Shown here in pieces: positions 1 through 8,800 of a stretch of 64,000 nucleotides of DNA (its first letter is position 1; every line of letters starts with the position of its first letter). The stretch spans positions 434,001 to 498,000 of the forward strand of contig NZ_WOFH01000003.1 in NCBI RefSeq assembly GCF_009733595.1. The letters are read 5' to 3'. This DNA is from Actinomadura litoris (GTDB lineage Bacteria; Actinomycetota; Actinomycetes; Streptosporangiales; Streptosporangiaceae). The translations under genes were made by a program, and so were the position numbers. The notes beneath the pieces are model-generated. The model did no database searches. It was given only the letters and a program-made list of their open reading frames with translations, and had not been told where the DNA came from.

Positions 1-1679
1 TCGTCGTCGGTCCCGACCATGACGACCGCCACGTCCGACCGCCGGGCCGCCTCCACCGCCGCCTCGATCTCCGCGTCCTCGTCCGGCCTCGGCGCGCCGT
101 ACCCGAGCCCGAACGCGGCGATGCCGAGCTGGACGAACAGCTCGTCGCGGGTGTGCCGCATCTCGATCGCCACCGGCACGCCCGCCGTCAGCTCGACCGC
201 CACGCGGTGCTCGGGCGGGCGCGTCATCGTGTCGAGGTAGTCGCCCGCGGGCTTCAGCGTGAACGTCTCGGAGGTGTCGCCGACCGTCAGCGTGTAGACC
301 CCGACGCCGCAGACCGAGAACAGGTGCGTCCCGGTCTCGGCCGGCGTCAGCACGCCCCGCGCCCTGATCCCGGTCGTCTCCGCCGTCAGCGTCCCCGCGT
401 AGACGAGCCGCGCCGACCTGCGGTTCTCCGAGCCGACCAGCCCGCCGCCGGAGTCGAGGTAGTCGAGCCGCAGCCCCGGCTCCCCGGTCTCGGGGTCGCG
501 GCACTCCTCGGCCGGGAGCGCCGCCAGCAGCCGCCGCGGCCGGCACCCCTGGTGCAGGCTGATCCCGGTGCCCGGCCCGAGCGCGCGCCGCAGCCCGTCG
601 TAGGGCTCCACGACGTGCTCGGGATGGATGAGCGAGCTGCCGCGCCCCTGCGCCGTGAGCGACACGGCGTTGGGGCCGATGAGCGCGACCGAGCCCGGGG
701 CCGCCAGCGGCAGCACGCCGTCGTTGGTCAGCAGGACGCACGCCCGCGCGGCCAGCGCCCGCAGCCGGTCCCGGTAGTCGGCGGGAAGGGGCGCGGGGGC
801 GGGCTCCGGGCCGTCCTTCAACGCGCCGACGCGCCCGGCCAGCCGCAGCAGCCGCGTGACCTTCTCGTCCACCAGCGACTCGGGGACGTCTCCGGCGCGC
901 ACCGCCGCCACCAGCTTGGGGCCCCACTTGTTGTTCGGCCCCGGCATGATCAGGTCGAGCCCGGCGTTGGCGCTCGCCTCGGTGGTGCGGGTCGCCGTCC
1001 AGTCGGAGACCACGACGCCGTCGAAGCCCCACTCGTCCTTCAGCACGCCGCCGAGCAGCCGCTCGTTCTCGGTCATCATCGTGCCGTTGACCCGGTTGTA
1101 CGCGGCCATGATCATCCAGGCGCCCGCCTCGACCACCGCCTCGAACGGGCGCAGGTACACCTCGCGCAGCAGCCGCTCACCGATCCGGACGTCGTACCTG
1201 AGCCGCTCGGTCTCGGAGTCGTTGCACACGAAGTGCTTGACGGCGGCGGCGACGCCCGCCGACTGGATCCCGGTGACGAACCCGGCCGCCATCCGCGCGG
1301 TGAGCAGCGGATCCTCGGAGAAGCTCTCGAAGTTGCGGCCGCCGACCGGCGACCGGTGCAGGTTCAGGACGGGGGCGAGCAGCACGTGCGCGCCCTTGGC
1401 CCGCGCCTGCGCGCCCATCAGCCGTCCGGCGAGGCCCGTCAGCGCCGGGTCCCAGGTGGCGCTCAGCGCGGTCGGGTTGGGGAACAGCAGGCTCGGGTCC
1501 CGCTCGTCATAGGTCGTGCCGAACACCCCGGCGGGGCCGTCGCACATGACGACCGTCTCCAGCCCGGCCTCCGGGACGGCGGGCAGCCGCCAGTAGTCGA
1601 TCCCGGTGAGGGCCTCGACCTTGCGTTCCAGCGGGAGCCCGGCGACGCGCGCCCGCAGCTCCGTCTCGTCGTTCCACAT
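1..1679 (-). CDS. Glycoside hydrolase family 3 beta-glucosidase (C-terminus beyond window)
   Basis: Hydrolyses terminal beta-linked sugars from oligosaccharides or glycosides. The frame is open from ATG at 1679, behind a GGGAGA ribosome binding site, to the left edge, so about 559 residues are present and the C-terminal part is missing. The GH3 N-terminal barrel is clear, with HRSPVGGRNFESFSEDP near residue 100, a KHF motif, and the catalytic aspartate of the nucleophile motif in GVVVSDW. After the barrel a PA14-like insertion follows (GTLTAETTGIRARGVLTP), as in many actinobacterial GH3 enzymes, where PA14 helps bind sugar. No signal peptide is seen at the N-terminus, so it is probably cytoplasmic. 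The downstream neighbour lies outside the window. The family assignment is firm; the exact substrate is not known. Confidence 0.93.
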   Translation of the reverse strand, partial: MWNDETELRARVAGLPLERKVEALTGIDYWRLPAVPEAGLETVVMCDGPAGVFGTTYDERDPSLLFPNPTALSATWDPALTGLAGRLMGAQARAKGAHVLLAPVLNLHRSPVGGRNFESFSEDPLLTARMAAGFVTGIQSAGVAAAVKHFVCNDSETERLRYDVRIGERLLREVYLRPFEAVVEAGAWMIMAAYNRVNGTMMTENERLLGGVLKDEWGFDGVVVSDWTATRTTEASANAGLDLIMPGPNNKWGPKLVAAVRAGDVPESLVDEKVTRLLRLAGRVGALKDGPEPAPAPLPADYRDRLRALAARACVLLTNDGVLPLAAPGSVALIGPNAVSLTAQGRGSSLIHPEHVVEPYDGLRRALGPGTGISLHQGCRPRRLLAALPAEECRDPETGEPGLRLDYLDSGGGLVGSENRRSARLVYAGTLTAETTGIRARGVLTPAETGTHLFSVCGVGVYTLTVGDTSETFTLKPAGDYLDTMTRPPEHRVAVELTAGVPVAIEMRHTRDELFVQLGIAAFGLGYGAPRPDEDAEIEAAVEAARRSDVAVVMVGTDD

Positions 1680-1710
1680 GTGGGGGTTCTCCCGTGTTCG
1701 TGATCGTGCG

Positions 1711-2799
1711 CTACCTGGTCCGCTCGCCGGCCGCCGCGATGGGCCTCCCCCCGCGCCGGCGGACCGCCTCGTGGACGACCGAGTTCCGGGCGTGGTCGCC
1801 CGTCCAGAGGAAGGCCCGCAGCCGCTCCGCGTGGGCGCCGTCGACGCACCGCAGCGGGCGCACGAGGACGAACTCGCCGCCGTCCTCGACATAGGTCAGG
1901 TCGCCGAGCATGAGCCGGTCGTGGCCCTTGAGCGCGTACCACCTCAGCTGCTCGTAGACCTTCTCCATGTCGACGTCCTCGGCCTTGGAGAGGCGGTCCG
2001 AGGCGGCCATCGACCGGTACCAGCCCACCGTCATCTCGGCCCACGACCGCCGCAGCCTGTCCTGGTTCTCGCCGGAGAACACCGTCTCCAGCACGGCCTT
2101 CGCGTCGTCCTCCGTCGCGACGGCGCCCAGCGGGAGGTAGTCGGCGACGGCGGTCGTGTGCCGCCGCGACCCGGGGTTCAGCCGCATCACGGCCGTGTGC
2201 TCGGACGCGACCGTGAAGTCCTCGCCGCGATCGGCGAGCCGCAGCCACAGGTCCCAGTCCTCCATGCCCCTGACCCCCGTGGACCACCCGCCCGCGGCCT
2301 CGACCAGCCCGCGCACATGCCCGACCCGCGACGGCTCGTACAGCGGCCAGACGAGCTGGAGGTCGGGGTGCCACACCCGGTTGAGCAGGTCGGACCGGGC
2401 CACCTCCGCGCCGTCCCCGTCCACCGCGACGCTCCCCATCACCACCAGCCGCGCGCCCGCCTCCAGATGCCGGAGCAGGCCCTCCAGATGGCCGGGAAGC
2501 CACCGGTCGTCACTGTCGAGGTAGGCGACGTAGGGCGCGTCGGACACCGCGAGCCCGATGTTCCTCGGCCCTCCCGGCGCCCCGTGGTGCTCGGTCCGGA
2601 CGAGCCGCACGCGCGGATCGGAGTAGGAGCGGACGACCTCGTCGGTGTCGTCGGTGGACCCGTCGGAGACGACGATCAGCCGCCAGTCGCCGACCGTCTG
2701 CGCGAGCACGCTGTCCACCGTCTCGCGAATGGCGCCCGACCTGTTGTAGGCGGGGCAGATCACATCGACCCACGCCGGAGGAGCCTCTTCACCCATCAT
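1711..2799 (-). CDS. Glycosyltransferase family 2 protein
   Basis: A GT-A fold glycosyltransferase that moves a sugar from a nucleotide sugar to an unknown acceptor. The 362-residue protein begins with the family's first strand and motif (VDVICPAYNRS, residues 11-21), has VVSDGSTDDT near residue 43 and the metal-binding DXD-type motif YLDSDD near residue 95. The C-terminal 120 residues carry no recognisable domain. No membrane helices are seen, so it acts in the cytoplasm. Two adjacent ATGs (2799, 2796) could start it; neither has a good ribosome binding site. It ends 31 bp upstream of the GH3 gene on the same strand, so the two may be co-transcribed. The acceptor cannot be inferred. Confidence 0.88.
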   Translation of the reverse strand: MMGEEAPPAWVDVICPAYNRSGAIRETVDSVLAQTVGDWRLIVVSDGSTDDTDEVVRSYSDPRVRLVRTEHHGAPGGPRNIGLAVSDAPYVAYLDSDDRWLPGHLEGLLRHLEAGARLVVMGSVAVDGDGAEVARSDLLNRVWHPDLQLVWPLYEPSRVGHVRGLVEAAGGWSTGVRGMEDWDLWLRLADRGEDFTVASEHTAVMRLNPGSRRHTTAVADYLPLGAVATEDDAKAVLETVFSGENQDRLRRSWAEMTVGWYRSMAASDRLSKAEDVDMEKVYEQLRWYALKGHDRLMLGDLTYVEDGGEFVLVRPLRCVDGAHAERLRAFLWTGDHARNSVVHEAVRRRGGRPIAAAGERTR

Positions 2800-3274
2800 T
2801 CACAGCACGCTGGCATCGCCCTCTATACACCGCCTATGAAGGACCGGGCATGGCGGGCGCGTCCGGGGGGCAGCGGCGTGGCATTCCCGAAATGTCCCGG
2901 AAAGGCCGGGTCGCTTCCTGGGGTTCCGCCGGGCGGCGGGCCCCGCGCGGCGTCTCCAGGAACACCGGCGACGGCCGTTCTCGGTCTTGGTCATCACCTC
3001 GTCCAGAAGCCGGGTCGCGCCAGGATCGCGCACCGGGTCGAACCCGACGATGGCGAAGCGGTCCTCGGTATCGCGGCTGATCGGTCCCGTCCATGTGCAT
3101 GGACTGAATGGGTAGAAAACGCCCAAGTATGATCATCTTGCGAGGAGGCTGGACGGCGGCGAGACGGCGCTGGGCGGCCGGTCGTGGCCGTGGGGCTGCC
3201 CCGGTTCGGGCGGCCCTTTAGGGTGGGGTGATCGCTCAGGGTGGCTGGCGGTTCGTTCGGGCAGGGGTGGTGGG
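2800..3274. other. Intergenic region with a possible relic ORF
   Basis: This 475 bp stretch has no convincing gene. On the minus strand an open frame from ATG 3126 to a TGA abutting the GT2 start reads plausibly for its first 50 residues (YPFSPCTWTGPISRDTEDRF and on to LLDEVMTKTENG) and then becomes arginine-rich nonsense. That looks like the 5' remnant of a lost gene, whose family I do not recognise. It also has to hold the GT2 promoter; I could not single one out. Confidence 0.25.
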
Positions 3275-3661
3275 ATGTATCCGGTTCCTCAAGGCGGAGT
3301 CGAACCCGTTCTGCTGCAGATCGGCGACATGGCCCTGACGAGCACGCACGTCCTTCTCCCGTACGGCCGGTACCCGCTGCACGGCGCCACCTGGACCGTC
3401 CAGGACTCCACCCAGGTCACCGACGGAATTCCGGTCGTGGCCATCGTGCTGACCATCATCTTCGTCTGGTTCTGCCTGCTGGGCCTCCTTTTCCTGCTGA
3501 TGAAGGAACGCCGTTACGTCGGTTTCGTCTCGGTGTCGGTGACCGGCCCCGGCTTCCACCACACCGCGCAGTTCCCGGCGGGGCCGCAGTCGGGCGCGTG
3601 GGCCGCGAACGCGGTGGCGCAGGCGCGCGCCATCACCGCCGCCGCGCCGCCCTACATGTAG
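3275..3661 (+). CDS. Small conserved membrane protein of unknown function
   Basis: A 128-residue protein. Residues about 50-75 (IPVVAIVLTIIFVWFCLLGL) form a single hydrophobic membrane helix, preceded by a polar N-terminal domain and followed by a basic KERRYVG stop-transfer motif and a soluble C-terminal half. I recall similar one-helix proteins in other actinomycetes, annotated only as hypothetical, and know of no function. The start ATG at 3275 follows GGGGTGGTGGG. It stands alone between divergent or unrelated genes. Confidence 0.7.
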   Translation: MYPVPQGGVEPVLLQIGDMALTSTHVLLPYGRYPLHGATWTVQDSTQVTDGIPVVAIVLTIIFVWFCLLGLLFLLMKERRYVGFVSVSVTGPGFHHTAQFPAGPQSGAWAANAVAQARAITAAAPPYM

Positions 3662-3793
3662 CGGTCCGCCGCACCGCGCCCTTCGACGCCAAGCGAACAC
3701 CGCCTGAAAAACCAGGGCGCGTTCGAAGGGCTGCGCAAGGTGGCCGCTGGTCTATTTTGACGGGGCTCATGCATACCAGCAAAGGAGCTGTGC

Positions 3794-4480
3794 ATGCCTC
3801 CCCGACGCGCCATTGCCCTGATGGGCGCCGCGCTGGCCCTGCTCGGCGGGATCGCCGTTCCCGCCGCCGCCGACGGCCCCCGCCCGCAGGCGCCCATCAT
3901 CGGCGGCGACTTCGTCACCGACGCCCCCTGGGCCGCCGCGATCTATGTGCGCGGCAACTTCACCTGCTCGGGCACCATCATCGCGCCGACCTGGGTCCTG
4001 ACCGCGGCCCACTGCGTCGGCTCCGGACTCACGGTCAACGTCGGCAGCGTCTACCGGTCGCGCGCCACCACGGTCAACGTCAGCGACTACCAGGTGGCGC
4101 CGAAGGGCGACCTCGCGCTCGTGCACCTGGCCGCCGCCCACCAGACCGCCTACTCCCCACTCGCCGACGCCGATCCGCCGGTCGGCTCGACCAACCAGAT
4201 CTGCGGCTGGGGCCGGACCAGCACCAACGGCCCCTTCCCCGACCAGCTCAAATGCGCCGACGTGAAGGTCACCTCCACCACCTGCTACGACCACCGCTAC
4301 GGCCCGGCGATCTGCACCAGCAAGATCACCGGCAACGCCTGGAGCGGTGACTCGGGCGGGCCGCAGCGCTACGAGGGCAAGCAGGTCGCGGTCGCCTCCA
4401 CCGCCGACGGGCGGTCGGAGCAGACCTATGGGAGCGTGGCCCCGAGCCGGGCCTGGATCCGCGCCACGGCCGGTGTCTGA
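3794..4480 (+). CDS. Secreted trypsin-like serine protease (S1 family)
   Basis: An extracellular endopeptidase of 228 residues. A signal peptide occupies about residues 1-26, with cleavage near AAA-D. A short propeptide is followed by the activation site IIGG (35-38), so cleavage before I35 should create the new N-terminus that activates trypsin-fold enzymes. The catalytic triad is visible: His73 in TAAHC, Asp106 in GDLAL and Ser187 in GDSGGP. Cysteines flanking His (58/74) and the later pairs fit the usual disulfides. The start ATG follows an AAAGGAG ribosome binding site. Transcribed alone. Family and export are clear; substrate specificity is not resolved. Confidence 0.93.
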   Translation: MPPRRAIALMGAALALLGGIAVPAAADGPRPQAPIIGGDFVTDAPWAAAIYVRGNFTCSGTIIAPTWVLTAAHCVGSGLTVNVGSVYRSRATTVNVSDYQVAPKGDLALVHLAAAHQTAYSPLADADPPVGSTNQICGWGRTSTNGPFPDQLKCADVKVTSTTCYDHRYGPAICTSKITGNAWSGDSGGPQRYEGKQVAVASTADGRSEQTYGSVAPSRAWIRATAGV

Positions 4481-4602
4481 CCCCCGGCCCCTGAGGACGC
4501 CCGGCCGGATCCCCCTCCCGGCCGGGCGTCCGCCCTTTTCGCGGCGATGGGCGGAAAGCGCGTCGCCCTTCTGCGATGATCTTCCGGTGGAGGTGGATCC
4601 CA

Positions 4603-5412
4603 TTGTCCGATGGCTCTGAAGTGAACTCGCGGATCGACACGAACGTGCCGCATTCGGCCCGGGTCTGGGACTACTGGCTGGGCGGCAAGGAGAACTATCC
4701 GGTGGACCGCGAGGCCGGTGAGGCCGTCCTGCGGCATCTGCCCGGCATCGCCCTGTCGGCCCGGCAGGACCGCGCCTTTCTCGGCCGGGCCGTGCGTTTC
4801 GTGGCGGGGAACGGGATACGCCAGTTCCTCGACCTCGGGACGGGGCTGCCGACCGTCGACAACACCCATGAGGTCGCGCAGCGCGCCCGGCCCGAGTCGC
4901 GGATCGTCTACGTCGACAACGACCCCCTGGTGCTGCTGCACGCGCGGGCGCTGCTGACCAGCACGAAGGAGGGGGCCTGCGACTACATCCAGGCCGACAT
5001 CCGCGACACCCGCGCGGTCCTGGACGGCGCCGCCGCCACCCTGGACCTCGACCGCCCGGTCGCGCTGATGATGCTCGGGGTGCTCAACCACATCCTCGAC
5101 GACGACGAGGCCCACGGCCTCGTCGCGGACCTGCTGCGCGGCCTGGCTCCCGGCAGCTACCTGGTGATCTCCCACACCTGCGACGCCACCACCGAGGAAC
5201 TGGACGGCGAGGCGATGCGGCGCGCGGTCCGGGAGGTGATGGAGCGCGGCGGCACGCCCATCCGCGCCCGCTCCCCGAAGGAGATCGAGGCCCTGTTCGG
5301 CGCGGCCCGGCTGCTGCCGCCCGGCGTGGTGTCGTGCTCGCGCTGGCATCCCGACCCGTCCCCGTGGCCCGAGCCCGAGGTCCCGCACTTCAGCGGGGTC
5401 GCCGCCCTGTAG
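4603..5412 (+). CDS. SAM-dependent methyltransferase, DUF574 (Methyltransf_19) family
   Basis: A putative SAM-dependent methyltransferase of the large actinobacterial DUF574 family. Diagnostic features are the N-terminal block VPHSARVWDYWLGGKENYPV, the SAM-binding strand FLDLGTGLPT, the acidic residue in VYVDNDP and the later QADIRD motif. I chose TTG at 4603, which lies 9 nt behind a strong GGAGG (4589-4593) and gives the family's usual start (LSDGSEVNSRID). An ATG at 4576 in the same frame adds 9 residues without a ribosome binding site. Such genes are very numerous in actinomycetes and their substrates are mostly unknown. It converges with the SDR gene that follows. Confidence 0.9.
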   Translation: MSDGSEVNSRIDTNVPHSARVWDYWLGGKENYPVDREAGEAVLRHLPGIALSARQDRAFLGRAVRFVAGNGIRQFLDLGTGLPTVDNTHEVAQRARPESRIVYVDNDPLVLLHARALLTSTKEGACDYIQADIRDTRAVLDGAAATLDLDRPVALMMLGVLNHILDDDEAHGLVADLLRGLAPGSYLVISHTCDATTEELDGEAMRRAVREVMERGGTPIRARSPKEIEALFGAARLLPPGVVSCSRWHPDPSPWPEPEVPHFSGVAAL

Positions 5413-5416
5413 CCCC

Positions 5417-6277
5417 TCAGCCCTTCGCCGGGGCGATCCCGCGCAGGCCGACGACGCGGGACAGCAGCCGGTCACGGGTCCGCAGCGGCAGCCGGGCGAC
5501 CAGGCCGAGCAGCCGCGTGTCGGGGCCGACGGTGTAGCGGGCCCTCGGCCTGGACGCGGTCAGCGCCCGCACCACCGCCCGGGCGACGATCGAGGGCGGC
5601 GCCGGCTTGCCCGCGCCCATCGCGGCGGTCACCGCGGCGAGCTGCTCCCGGTACATCGCGACCTGCTCGGGCGGCAGGGCGGCGACCGTCCGCGCGGTGG
5701 ACGCGGCGGACTTGGCGAAGATCGGCGTGTCCAGCAGGCCGGGCTCGACCACCACCACGTGGATGCCCCAGTGCGCCAGCTCCAGGCGCAGCGCGTCCGA
5801 CATCGAGGCGAGCGCGGCCTTGCTCGCCGAGACCGGGCCGAAGAACGGGCCCGCGACCCGCGCGGTGGCCGCGCTGACGTTGACGACCCGCCCCCGCCCC
5901 GACCGCAGCATCGGCAGGAACGCCCGGGTGACGGCGGCCGGGCCGAACACGTTGACCTCGAACTGCCGGCGCAGCTCCTCGGCCGGGACGAGTTCGAGGG
6001 GCCCCTGGACGATGATCCCGGCGTTGTTGATCACCGCGTGGAGGCCCCCGTCCGCCGCGCCGCGCACCTCGCGCACCGCGTCCGCGATGCTCCCGGGATC
6101 GGTGACGTCCAGCGGGAGCACGCGCACGCCCGGGATCTCGGCGAGGCCGCCGGCCTCGCTCCGCGTCCCCGCGAAGACCTGGAAGCCGTGCTCGGCCAGC
6201 GCCCGCGCGGTGGCGCGGCCCACCCCGCCGTTCGCCCCGGTCAGCAGGACCGCGCGGGCGTCGTCCGTGTTCGGCAT
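5417..6277 (-). CDS. Short-chain dehydrogenase/reductase-like protein lacking the catalytic tyrosine
   Basis: A classical-SDR-fold protein of 286 residues. The cofactor motif TGANGGVG (13-20), NNAG (84-87) and the Asn of VNVFG are intact, so it should bind NAD(P)(H). At the active site the usual YxxxK reads VSASK (149-153): the lysine is present but the tyrosine is valine, checked directly in the DNA. The C-terminal third is longer than in the minimal SDR. It is divergent from a PadR regulator, with an operator between them, so it is probably the regulator's target. It may be a non-catalytic binding protein or use another acid; assigning a reaction would be unsafe. Confidence 0.88.
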   Translation of the reverse strand: MPNTDDARAVLLTGANGGVGRATARALAEHGFQVFAGTRSEAGGLAEIPGVRVLPLDVTDPGSIADAVREVRGAADGGLHAVINNAGIIVQGPLELVPAEELRRQFEVNVFGPAAVTRAFLPMLRSGRGRVVNVSAATARVAGPFFGPVSASKAALASMSDALRLELAHWGIHVVVVEPGLLDTPIFAKSAASTARTVAALPPEQVAMYREQLAAVTAAMGAGKPAPPSIVARAVVRALTASRPRARYTVGPDTRLLGLVARLPLRTRDRLLSRVVGLRGIAPAKG

Positions 6278-6302
6278 GCGACCACCTCAGCTGATTCAAG
6301 GA

Positions 6303-6322
6303 ACATGTTGGTTGTTACATGT
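6303..6322. promoter_or_regulatory. PadR-type operator ACATGT-N8-ACATGT
   Basis: Two copies of ACATGT are separated by 8 bp, giving ATGT-N8-ACAT at 6305-6320. This is the dyad reported for PadR-family regulators. It lies between the divergent SDR and PadR genes, 26 bp from the SDR start. A further ATGTGTC and GATGTTC occur at 6345-6360. Confidence 0.6.
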
Positions 6323-6397
6323 CATCGTTTATCGGTGTGTCGCGATGTGTCAAGATGTTCGCGACGGGGGCCGGATCTCATCGCGGGGAGTGTGCGG

Positions 6398-6964
6398 ATG
6401 TCGCTGCGCCACGGCCTTCTCGGCCTGCTCGCCGAGGGGCCCGCGAGCGGCTACGACCTGGCGCGCCGCTTCTCCGAGGCCCTCGGGCTGGTGTGGCCCG
6501 CCCGCCATCCGCAGATCTACCTGGAGCTGAACCGGCTGGAGTCCGCGGGCCTCATCGAGGTCGACAGCCACGGCCCGCGCGGGCGCAAGGCGTACCGGAT
6601 CACGGGTGAGGGCCGCGCCGAGGTCAGCCGCTGGTTGACGGAGGTGGACGTCGATCACACCTTCCGCATGGAGACCCTGTTCCGCTCCTATTTCTTCTGG
6701 CTGATGGACGCCGACGACCTCGCCGCGCACCTGGCGTCCGAGGAGGAGTTCTACGGCGAGCTGGCCCACCGGCTGCGCGGCTACGCCGAGGGCAAGGACC
6801 GCGGCGAATGGGGCACCGGCCGCCAGGCGCGCGCGATGCGCATCGCGCTGGAGGCGGGCATCCGCGTCAACGAGGCCCTCGCGGAGTGGGCGCGGTGGGC
6901 CCGGGAGACCGACCCGATGACCGCCGAGGACTTCGGCGTCCCCAAGCCCGCCGACGGCGAATAG
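6398..6964 (+). CDS. PadR family transcriptional regulator
   Basis: A DNA-binding repressor of 188 residues. The N-terminal winged helix is typical of PadR (SLRHGLLGLLAEGPASGYDL, then HPQIYLELNRLESAGLI and the wing GPRGRKAYRIT). The C-terminal half is the helical dimerisation domain of the PadR_C (Vir_act_alpha_C) type. ATG 6398 is chosen because it has a GGGGAG ribosome binding site and gives the conserved start; upstream in-frame codons read the operator region. It is divergent from the SDR gene and probably controls it and itself through the ATGT-N8-ACAT site. The inducer is unknown. Confidence 0.9.
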   Translation: MSLRHGLLGLLAEGPASGYDLARRFSEALGLVWPARHPQIYLELNRLESAGLIEVDSHGPRGRKAYRITGEGRAEVSRWLTEVDVDHTFRMETLFRSYFFWLMDADDLAAHLASEEEFYGELAHRLRGYAEGKDRGEWGTGRQARAMRIALEAGIRVNEALAEWARWARETDPMTAEDFGVPKPADGE

Positions 6965-6980
6965 GGCGCCGGCGGGGAGG

Positions 6981-7823
6981 TCAGTGGCGGCCGGCGACGC
7001 GGAAGCGCCATACGGCCGTCGGCGCGCAGACGGCGATGATGCCGACCGACCACAGGATCGTCGCCATGACCGGGTGTTGCAGCGGCAGCGCGGTGTGCGT
7101 CCGGTCCATGCCCGGGTTGCCCCAGAGTTGGCGGCACGCGGCCGTGACCGCGCTGACGGGGTTCCAGTCGGCGATGACGCGCAGCCAGGCCGGCATGCCG
7201 TCGGTCGGCACGAAGGTGTTGGCGATCATGCTGATCGGGAACAGCAGCGGGACGGCGTGGTCGGCGCCCGCCTCGTCCTTGAACGACAGGCCGACGGCCA
7301 CCCCGATCCAGCCGGTGGCGTAGCGGAACAGGCACAGCAGGCCGAACGCGGCGAGCAGCAGCCACACGCCGCGGTGCGCCCGCCACCCGACGGCGAGCGC
7401 GCACAGCGCCGCGCCGAGGAAGTTGACCAGGCCGGTGAACAGGGAGGCGGTGGTGTGCCCGACCGGGACGGCCGAGCGGGCCATGGGCATCGCGCGGAAG
7501 CGGTCCATGACCCCCCGGGCCAGGTCGCCCGCCACGGTGGTGATGGTGACGCCGATGCCGCTGACGGCCTGCATGGCGAACACGCCCGGCAGCAGGTACT
7601 CGCGGTAGTCGCCGCCGCCGGGGACCTCGATCGCGCCGCCGAACACGTACCCGAACAGCAGGACGATGATCGCGGGCAGCGCCAGCTCGCCGACCAGCCC
7701 GGCGGGCCTGCGCAGCAGGTGCTCGATCTGGCGGCGCGCGATGACGCCACCGTCGACGAGGATGCGGACCGGGTGCGTCCCCGGTGACGCGGCGGCGGGC
7801 GGCGGTGCGTCGAGGGCCCTCAT
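6981..7823 (-). CDS. ABC-2 type exporter permease (DrrB-like)
   Basis: Membrane subunit of a two-gene ABC exporter, 280 residues with six predicted helices (LALPAIIVLLFGYVFGG first) and the ABC-2 pattern seen in daunorubicin/antibiotic exporters such as DrrB. The motif GVMDRFRAMPMARSAVPVG, after the second helix, is characteristic. ATG 7823 overlaps the stop of the ATPase gene (ATGA), so the two are translationally coupled and should form one complex. A drug or own-metabolite efflux role is inferred from the family and from the divergent TetR gene. Confidence 0.9.
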   Translation of the reverse strand: MRALDAPPPAAASPGTHPVRILVDGGVIARRQIEHLLRRPAGLVGELALPAIIVLLFGYVFGGAIEVPGGGDYREYLLPGVFAMQAVSGIGVTITTVAGDLARGVMDRFRAMPMARSAVPVGHTTASLFTGLVNFLGAALCALAVGWRAHRGVWLLLAAFGLLCLFRYATGWIGVAVGLSFKDEAGADHAVPLLFPISMIANTFVPTDGMPAWLRVIADWNPVSAVTAACRQLWGNPGMDRTHTALPLQHPVMATILWSVGIIAVCAPTAVWRFRVAGRH

Positions 7824-8776
7824 GCCGCCTGCCCGGTGGCGCGGCCGGTGAGCCGGAGGAACACGTCGTCCAGGCTCGGCCGGCGGACGTTCAGGTGCGC
7901 GATCACCACGCCCGCGGCGTCGAGTTCGCGTACGAGGCGGGCCACCTCTCCGGGCGCGCCGCCCATCCCGGTGTCCACCGTGCGCGACCCGGGGCGGAGC
8001 ACGGGCTCGATCCCGGTCGCGGCCCGGAGCACGCGGGCGGCGGGCGCCATGTCGTCCACCGCGGGCACGGTGATCTCCAGGCGCTCGCTGCCGGTCATCG
8101 CCTTCAGTTCCCGGGGGGCGCCGCGCGCGACGACGCGGCCGGAGTCGATCACCGCGACCGCGTCGGCGAGCCGGTCGGCCTCCTCCAGGTACTGCGTGGT
8201 CAGCACGACCGTCGTCCCCGTGGCGACGAGGTCGCGGACGGCCGTCCACACCTCGGCGCGCCCGCGCGGGTCGAGGCCGGTGGTCGGCTCGTCCAGGAAG
8301 AGCACCGACGGCGACACCACCAGGCTCGCGGCGAGGTCGAGCCTGCGCCGCATGCCGCCGGAGTAGGTCGCCACGATCCGGTCGGCCGCCGGGATCAGCT
8401 CGAAGCGCTCCAGCAGCTCGTCGGCCCGGCGGCGGGCGGCGCGCGGCGAGAGCCGGTAGAGGCGGGCGAACATGCGAAGGTTTCCGCGTCCGGTGAGCTG
8501 CTCGTCCACGGCCGCGTACTGGCCCGCGAGGCCGAAGCGGAACCGGGCCCGCTCGGCGTCGGCGACCACGTCGATCCCGTCGACGAACGCGCGGCCCGCG
8601 TCCGGGAGCAGCAGCGTCGTGAGCACGCGGACCAGGGTCGTCTTGCCCGCGCCGTTCGGGCCGAGGACGCCGAACACGCCGCCCGCCGGTACCCGGAGAT
8701 CCACGCCGCGCAGGGCGCGCGTGGCGCCGAACCGTTTCGCCACGCCCTCGACGAGCACAGCGGTCTCATGTCCCAT
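7820..8776 (-). CDS. ABC exporter ATP-binding protein (DrrA-like)
   Basis: Nucleotide-binding subunit, 318 residues. Walker A is GPNGAGKTT (39-47), the signature is YSGGM, Walker B is VLFLDEPTTGLD, and the switch histidine of most ABC proteins is replaced by Gln in LTTQYLEEAD, as is usual in the DrrA subfamily. The C-terminal 80 residues are the DrrA-type regulatory domain (RRPSLDDVFLRLTG). It pairs with the permease directly downstream. Transcription starts in the region holding the four-copy TetR operator array, so repression by the divergent TetR protein is likely. Confidence 0.94.
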   Translation of the reverse strand: MGHETAVLVEGVAKRFGATRALRGVDLRVPAGGVFGVLGPNGAGKTTLVRVLTTLLLPDAGRAFVDGIDVVADAERARFRFGLAGQYAAVDEQLTGRGNLRMFARLYRLSPRAARRRADELLERFELIPAADRIVATYSGGMRRRLDLAASLVVSPSVLFLDEPTTGLDPRGRAEVWTAVRDLVATGTTVVLTTQYLEEADRLADAVAVIDSGRVVARGAPRELKAMTGSERLEITVPAVDDMAPAARVLRAATGIEPVLRPGSRTVDTGMGGAPGEVARLVRELDAAGVVIAHLNVRRPSLDDVFLRLTGRATGQAA

Positions 8777-8800
8777 GGGCCGTCCCCAGTAGTCTGACCT

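Noticed and set aside
153..1703. A 516-residue plus-strand frame over the GH3 gene
   Set aside because: Its translation is Arg/Pro/Gln/Val-rich with no family motifs; the minus strand gives a continuous GH3 enzyme with SDW and PA14-like segments.
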